This document shows positions 60,907 through 64,000 of a stretch of DNA of 64,000 bases, piece by piece. The notes under the pieces were generated by a model. It saw only the letters and a program-made list of their open reading frames with translations. It was not told where the DNA came from and made no database searches. The stretch's first letter is position 1; every line of letters starts with the position of its first letter. This stretch comes from Syntrophales bacterium. Lineage in GTDB: Bacteria; Desulfobacterota; Syntrophia; Syntrophales; UBA5619. Location of the stretch: positions 75,207-139,206 of the forward strand of contig JALNYO010000006.1 of NCBI GenBank assembly GCA_023229765.1, read 5' to 3'. The position numbers were made by a program, and so were the translations under genes.

Positions 60907-61671
60907 ATGGCTGCATACGAAAAGGGTAATCTCTACCAAATCTCCATCGCGGACTTCAAACTGGACACCGCCCAACCCCGGAAGGTTGTCGACCCCGACG
61001 CCCTCGCGGAGCTTGCCGCATCCATTGCGAAATTCGGCATTCTCCAGCCACTGCTTTTTCGCGAGGCAGATCAGGGCTGGGTCTATATTGTCGCCGGAGA
61101 GCGCCGCTTTCAGGCGGCCCAGCAGGCGGGCTTGCTGGTTATACCCGCCATCTGCGTTACGGGGGACTATGCCGAGATCGCCCTGATCGAGAATCTGCAG
61201 CGCCAGGATCTCACCATCGTCGAAGAGGCGGAGGCCCTCCAGCGTCTCAAGGACGAGAAAAAATACACCGACGAGCAGCTTGCAGGAGTCATCGGCAAGG
61301 CGCGCCAGACCGTAAGCGACATCCTAACCCTCAACAGGCTGCCCATGGAGATCCGGGACAAATGCCGTGGGGAGCGGACGATTTCCCGCACCACGCTGAT
61401 CACGATCGCCCGCAAGACGCAGGAACGCGCCATGATAACGGCCTACAATGCCTACATTGACAAACAGAACCAGGTAAAGGGAAGCCGTCAGAAGAGAGAC
61501 CCGAACGATCCCGTTGCCGCCATAGAGATTGTGCAAAAAACAGTGACGAAAATCGATAATATCGACACGACCGCCTGGACGGACGAAGAGCGGGAAAGCT
61601 TTCATGTTACCCTCGTCGAACTGAGAGATAAAATCGACAGTTTTCTCTCGCCGAGCCCTGTGCTGGCTTGA
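60907..61671 (+). CDS. ParB-like DNA-binding protein, copy 2 (intact)
   Basis: A 254-residue ParB/Spo0J-type protein. It has IAKFGILQPLLFR, GERRFQAAQQAG and ENLQRQDLTIVEEAEALQRL of the ParB N-terminal domain (about 8-100), then the KorB-like HTH (DEQLAGVIGKARQTVSDILTLNRLP) and a C-terminal helical tail. No ParA gene is adjacent. ATG at 60907 follows ACGGAGG. It may act as an orphan partition or regulatory protein of this accessory region. Confidence 0.85.
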   Translation: MAAYEKGNLYQISIADFKLDTAQPRKVVDPDALAELAASIAKFGILQPLLFREADQGWVYIVAGERRFQAAQQAGLLVIPAICVTGDYAEIALIENLQRQDLTIVEEAEALQRLKDEKKYTDEQLAGVIGKARQTVSDILTLNRLPMEIRDKCRGERTISRTTLITIARKTQERAMITAYNAYIDKQNQVKGSRQKRDPNDPVAAIEIVQKTVTKIDNIDTTAWTDEERESFHVTLVELRDKIDSFLSPSPVLA

Positions 61672-61977
61672 CGGTTTTCCCCTCCTTTTTCAGAGGGCAA
61701 AACTTTTGGAGCGTCGCGTATTCGATAATAATATCGTAGCCTTTCGAATGCCGGTGCACCGGCATTGATTTTAAAACCCGGGGCCGCCGCCGGGGTATTG
61801 GATGAACAGGATGCTTGATGTTCTGCCGGACAGGAAATAAGTGATGTGCTCCGGATTACAAGGAGTTTGTAAAATCATTGACATATGAAGCGCGCCGTAG
61901 TTATGTGACCATGTACCCAATCGGCGGGTGTTCGCAATCAGATGGACGGGCTTTGAGCCAATTGAGGAGGTTGTATT
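61672..61977. other. Intergenic after ParB copy 2
   Basis: Contains GCCGGGGTATTGGATGAACA and TTCTGCCGGACAGGAA (about 61785-61840), a segment repeated just after ParB copy 1 (about 55985-56036). Otherwise no gene seen. Confidence 0.6.
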
Positions 61978-62127
61978 ATGCCGATCCGCATAAGATACCG
62001 TGATAAACCACGATATAGGGCGCAACAAAATGAATATAAAGAGCTTATCGCGTTTTTGGTAATCGCTCTGATGACGTGTCACGCGGACAGGAAACCAAAA
62101 TTCGGTGTGTTATACGGATCAATCTAA
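61978..62127 (+). CDS. Small 49-residue protein
   Basis: ATG at 61978, seven bases after GAGGAGG, opens a basic peptide MPIRIRYRDKPRYRAQQ followed by a hydrophobic stretch ELIAFLVIALMTC. It could be a small membrane-associated peptide. The 3' end lies inside the 48-bp direct repeat. No family recognised. Confidence 0.45.
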   Translation: MPIRIRYRDKPRYRAQQNEYKELIAFLVIALMTCHADRKPKFGVLYGSI

Positions 62128-62136
62128 TTATTGTTA
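62089..62136 (+). repeat. Direct repeat shared with 56026-56080
   Basis: GACAGGAAACCAAAATTCGG...AATCTAATTATTGTTA, followed by GAT, giving GTTAGAT, a perfect GTTRRRY. The DUF262 gene starts 33 bases later. Confidence 0.85.
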
Positions 62137-62168
62137 GATATGAAAAATAATATTTGAGGGGTAAAATT

Positions 62169-62636
62169 ATGGGACTAAACCCTTACGGCAGAAAAATCAG
62201 TCAGATTTTCAACAACGTTCAATACGATGTTGACTTTTATCAACGAGAATACAAATGGACAGACGAGGGTGATAAAGATTACAAACCCGTTTCTTCTTTA
62301 CTCAAAGACATATTTTACCGTTTTGATTTGGAAAAATATAAGCCTAACCAAGAGATTAATCAAGAGAGCACCGACAAACTTGAATGGTATTACCTCAACA
62401 CCTTTATGACAAATCTAATTAAAGGAAGAAAGTATATCGTAGATGGACAACAAAGATTGACAACATTAACTTTAATTTCAATAGGGCTTTATCATTTAAG
62501 CATCAAACATAAATTGGCTGACTATCTTAGCGACTCACTTAAAAGTTCAATTGTAGATACCGTTCTTGTCAAGCGGGAAATTTATCAAACGCCGGTGGAA
62601 GTCTGTTTTCAAAGAGCGTGTTGCTTGCTTCTGTAG
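62169..62636 (+). pseudogene. DUF262 (GmrSD N-domain) protein, truncated
   Basis: The first 130 codons match DUF262 (VDFYQREYKWTDEG ... YIVDGQQRLTTLTLISIGLY), the N-terminal NTP-sensing domain of GmrSD-type restriction enzymes; DGQQR is the signature. After LKSSIVD the frame becomes unrelated and stops. Full-length relatives have 500-700 residues, so this is a 5' fragment. Confidence 0.78.
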
Positions 62637-62645
62637 CTTTCGACC

Positions 62646-62728
62646 GGGTTACCCACAGCCAAGTCCCACCCGCCCGCCATGCTCCGCGAAAGGGCCGCGG
62701 GCGGGTGGGACTTGGCTATGGATAACCC
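62646..62728. repeat. 31-bp inverted repeat beside the IS110 element
   Basis: Arms GGGTTACCCACAGCCAAGTC... (62646-62676) and their complement (62698-62728) match at 29 of 31 positions, with a 21-base loop. It lies between the broken DUF262 gene and the transposase. Confidence 0.85.
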
Positions 62729-62782
62729 TTCGCTCACGGGGTATGGGCACAAAAATAAAAAAAATCCGCCCCGAAGTGTTTC

Positions 62783-63784
62783 TTAACTTATCGAAAAAAC
62801 TGTCCTTACAATTTTGTCCACCATAATTGGTTGAAAGTTGGGATCATACTCTTTCCCGGATTTCAGGACACCAAAGATAACGTGAACCAGTTTCCGCATA
62901 ATCGCGCAGACAATCACTTTCCCATTTTTGCCTTTGTCTTTAAGTCGGTTATAAAAGGCAATCATCACTGGATTGCATTGAATCGACACCAACGCCGGCA
63001 TGTACAGGGCTTTCCTGAGCCGAGCATGTCCGATCTTACATATCCTGGGTTTGCCTTTAATAGATGATCCTGAGAGCGTTTCCTTCGGTGCGAGACCGAT
63101 GAATGCCACCAGCTCACGAACATGGTTAAATTTTTCCAGATCATCTAATTCTGCCAGGATGTGAGGAATGGTTACCTTCCCAAGAGCAGGAATAGAATCC
63201 AGCAAATCCTTTTTCCGTTTAAGAGTTGGATCTTGTCCTATCAGATCGGCAATTTGTTTTCTGATCTTTTCAATCTCTTGATCCAAATAAGCGATATGTT
63301 CTTTGATCAAAAGAGAGACAGATTCATGTGCCGTGCCGATCCGATTTTTCTCTTGGCTTCGCATGTCGATCAGGCTATCTACCCGCCTGACCAAAGCTCT
63401 CAGGGATCTGATCTCCGGTGAAGGCGGAATCCATGCACCTGGTTTCATAGCCAAACAGAACCGGGCAATCAAGGCGGCATCAAGTTTATCTGTCTTGGTG
63501 CGCAGCAATTCGCTCTGAGCGAATCCTTTGATCCTGGCAGGGTTGACAACGCTAACCATGTGGCCGGCCTCATGAAGATAGATTGCCAGCTCCTCTCCAT
63601 AGTTGCCCGTGGCTTCCATACAGGCATGGAGCCCTTGAACGCCCTGTTTCTCAAGCCAGAGCCTCAACATCTCAAAACCTTCCGCCGAATTCTTGCAGGT
63701 TTTATGTTTTGTCTTCCCCTCTACAAGAAGTGCGGCATCGAACTTCTGTTTCGCAATATCTATCCCAAGAACCGCTACTGACAT
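62783..63784 (-). CDS. IS110-family transposase
   Basis: A 333-residue DEDD transposase. The RuvC-like N-terminal domain has GIDIAKQKFDAAL (first Asp), EATGNYG (Glu) and KTDKLDAALIARF (Asp-Asp); the C-terminal transposase_20 domain has DSIPALGKVTIPHILAELDDLEKF and IGLAPKE with the serine-containing SGSSIKGKPRI. Length and all motifs look intact. IS110 elements use recombination rather than classical inverted repeats, so exact ends are not defined. Confidence 0.93.
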   Translation of the reverse strand: MSVAVLGIDIAKQKFDAALLVEGKTKHKTCKNSAEGFEMLRLWLEKQGVQGLHACMEATGNYGEELAIYLHEAGHMVSVVNPARIKGFAQSELLRTKTDKLDAALIARFCLAMKPGAWIPPSPEIRSLRALVRRVDSLIDMRSQEKNRIGTAHESVSLLIKEHIAYLDQEIEKIRKQIADLIGQDPTLKRKKDLLDSIPALGKVTIPHILAELDDLEKFNHVRELVAFIGLAPKETLSGSSIKGKPRICKIGHARLRKALYMPALVSIQCNPVMIAFYNRLKDKGKNGKVIVCAIMRKLVHVIFGVLKSGKEYDPNFQPIMVDKIVRTVFSIS

Positions 63785-64000
63785 AGAAATACCTCCCTCA
63801 AAAAATATAACCCTCGATAAAAAGCTTCGTTCTAATCAACCTTGCAAGTGCAAACTCATTCCCATATGGGAAGGTTTATGATACCGTACGAGTTATGAAC
63901 AAAGCAGTGGGAGGAGGATCTACTCTACAAATCATGCTCTCTGGCATCAGGTGAAACACAGATTCTCTCCTCCCATTTTACCCCGGCGTCCCAGGGTAGT
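63785..64000. other. Upstream flank of the IS110 element
   Basis: Non-coding; IS110 elements often carry a long 5' non-coding end, which here could encode a bridge-type RNA. A GTGGGAGGAG / CTCCTCCCAT pair at about 63908-63977 could fold. I cannot define the element end. Confidence 0.35.

Noticed and set aside
1..64000. CRISPR array
   Set aside because: No series of short regularly spaced direct repeats is present; the repeats seen are pairs, tandem duplications or hairpins.

Overview
The window looks like a chromosomal segment of a strictly anaerobic bacterium, most likely a Desulfobacterota (deltaproteobacterial), Syntrophales-like lineage. This is an inference from gene content: a tungsten-type aldehyde:ferredoxin oxidoreductase, an octaheme cytochrome c, a flavodiiron protein, CooC/CooT nickel-maturation proteins, a selenocysteine peroxiredoxin, a DUF6178 protein and a TIGR03960-DUF2344 fusion. 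No 16S rRNA or other phylogenetic anchor is present. I found no tRNA, rRNA or CRISPR array.

Layout. 1-950: a copper-resistance set on the minus strand (csoR, copper chaperone, start of a CopA ATPase) behind a near-consensus promoter with a CsoR-type operator at its start site. 1.3-5.6 kb: DUF6178, an AI-2E family permease and an RlmL-like RNA methyltransferase. 5.7-7.4 kb: a decayed methyltransferase gene split by an intact IS4-family element with an 18-bp inverted repeat and a 9-bp target duplication. 7.5-8.1 kb: HigBA toxin-antitoxin. 8.2-11 kb: a GlcD/GlcF-type 2-hydroxyacid dehydrogenase pair. 11-19 kb: mixed genes (GNAT, methyltransferase, CDF transporter, secreted PLA2-like and PAP2 proteins, PIN toxin-antitoxin, DUF4080-type radical SAM). 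19.1-24.3 kb: an accessory patch with a serine protease, DUF2971, a toxin-antitoxin pair between 263-bp direct repeats and an AAA ATPase. A degraded acyl-CoA ligase 3' end lies at each side of this patch.

24.3-27.9 kb: an aor / SCP2 / iron-alcohol dehydrogenase operon. 28-31.5 kb: typA and a DEAD-box helicase. 32.4-36.2 kb: ilvBNC, preceded by a promoter, a Val/Ile/Leu-rich leader peptide and an intrinsic terminator, which is a textbook attenuator arrangement. 36.2-41.8 kb: a same-strand run (SAF-domain oxidoreductase, amidase, D-2-hydroxyacid dehydrogenase, DUF3426 protein, hpt). 42-48.2 kb: TIGR03960-DUF2344 radical SAM, rplU, rpmA, obg, proB.

48.3-55.3 kb is the most interesting conserved block: octaheme HAO-like cytochrome, DsrE-like protein, flavodiiron FprA, a peroxiredoxin whose peroxidatic residue is encoded by an in-frame TGA followed by a perfect SECIS-like hairpin, a Crp/Fnr regulator, a 47-residue coiled-coil protein, CooC, CooT and DUF3842. 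It reads as a nitrosative/oxidative-stress unit next to a nickel-enzyme maturation unit.

55.3-62.6 kb is a one-directional mosaic of small accessory genes and remnants (two ParB-like copies, a nucleotidyltransferase pair, DinD and GIY-YIG/DUF4357 remnants, DUF2442, zeta toxin, DUF2726, AlbA-type ATPase, truncated DUF262). Two attC-like imperfect palindromes overlap gene stop codons, so the region may be an integron-type cassette array without a visible integrase. An IS110-family transposase closes the window.
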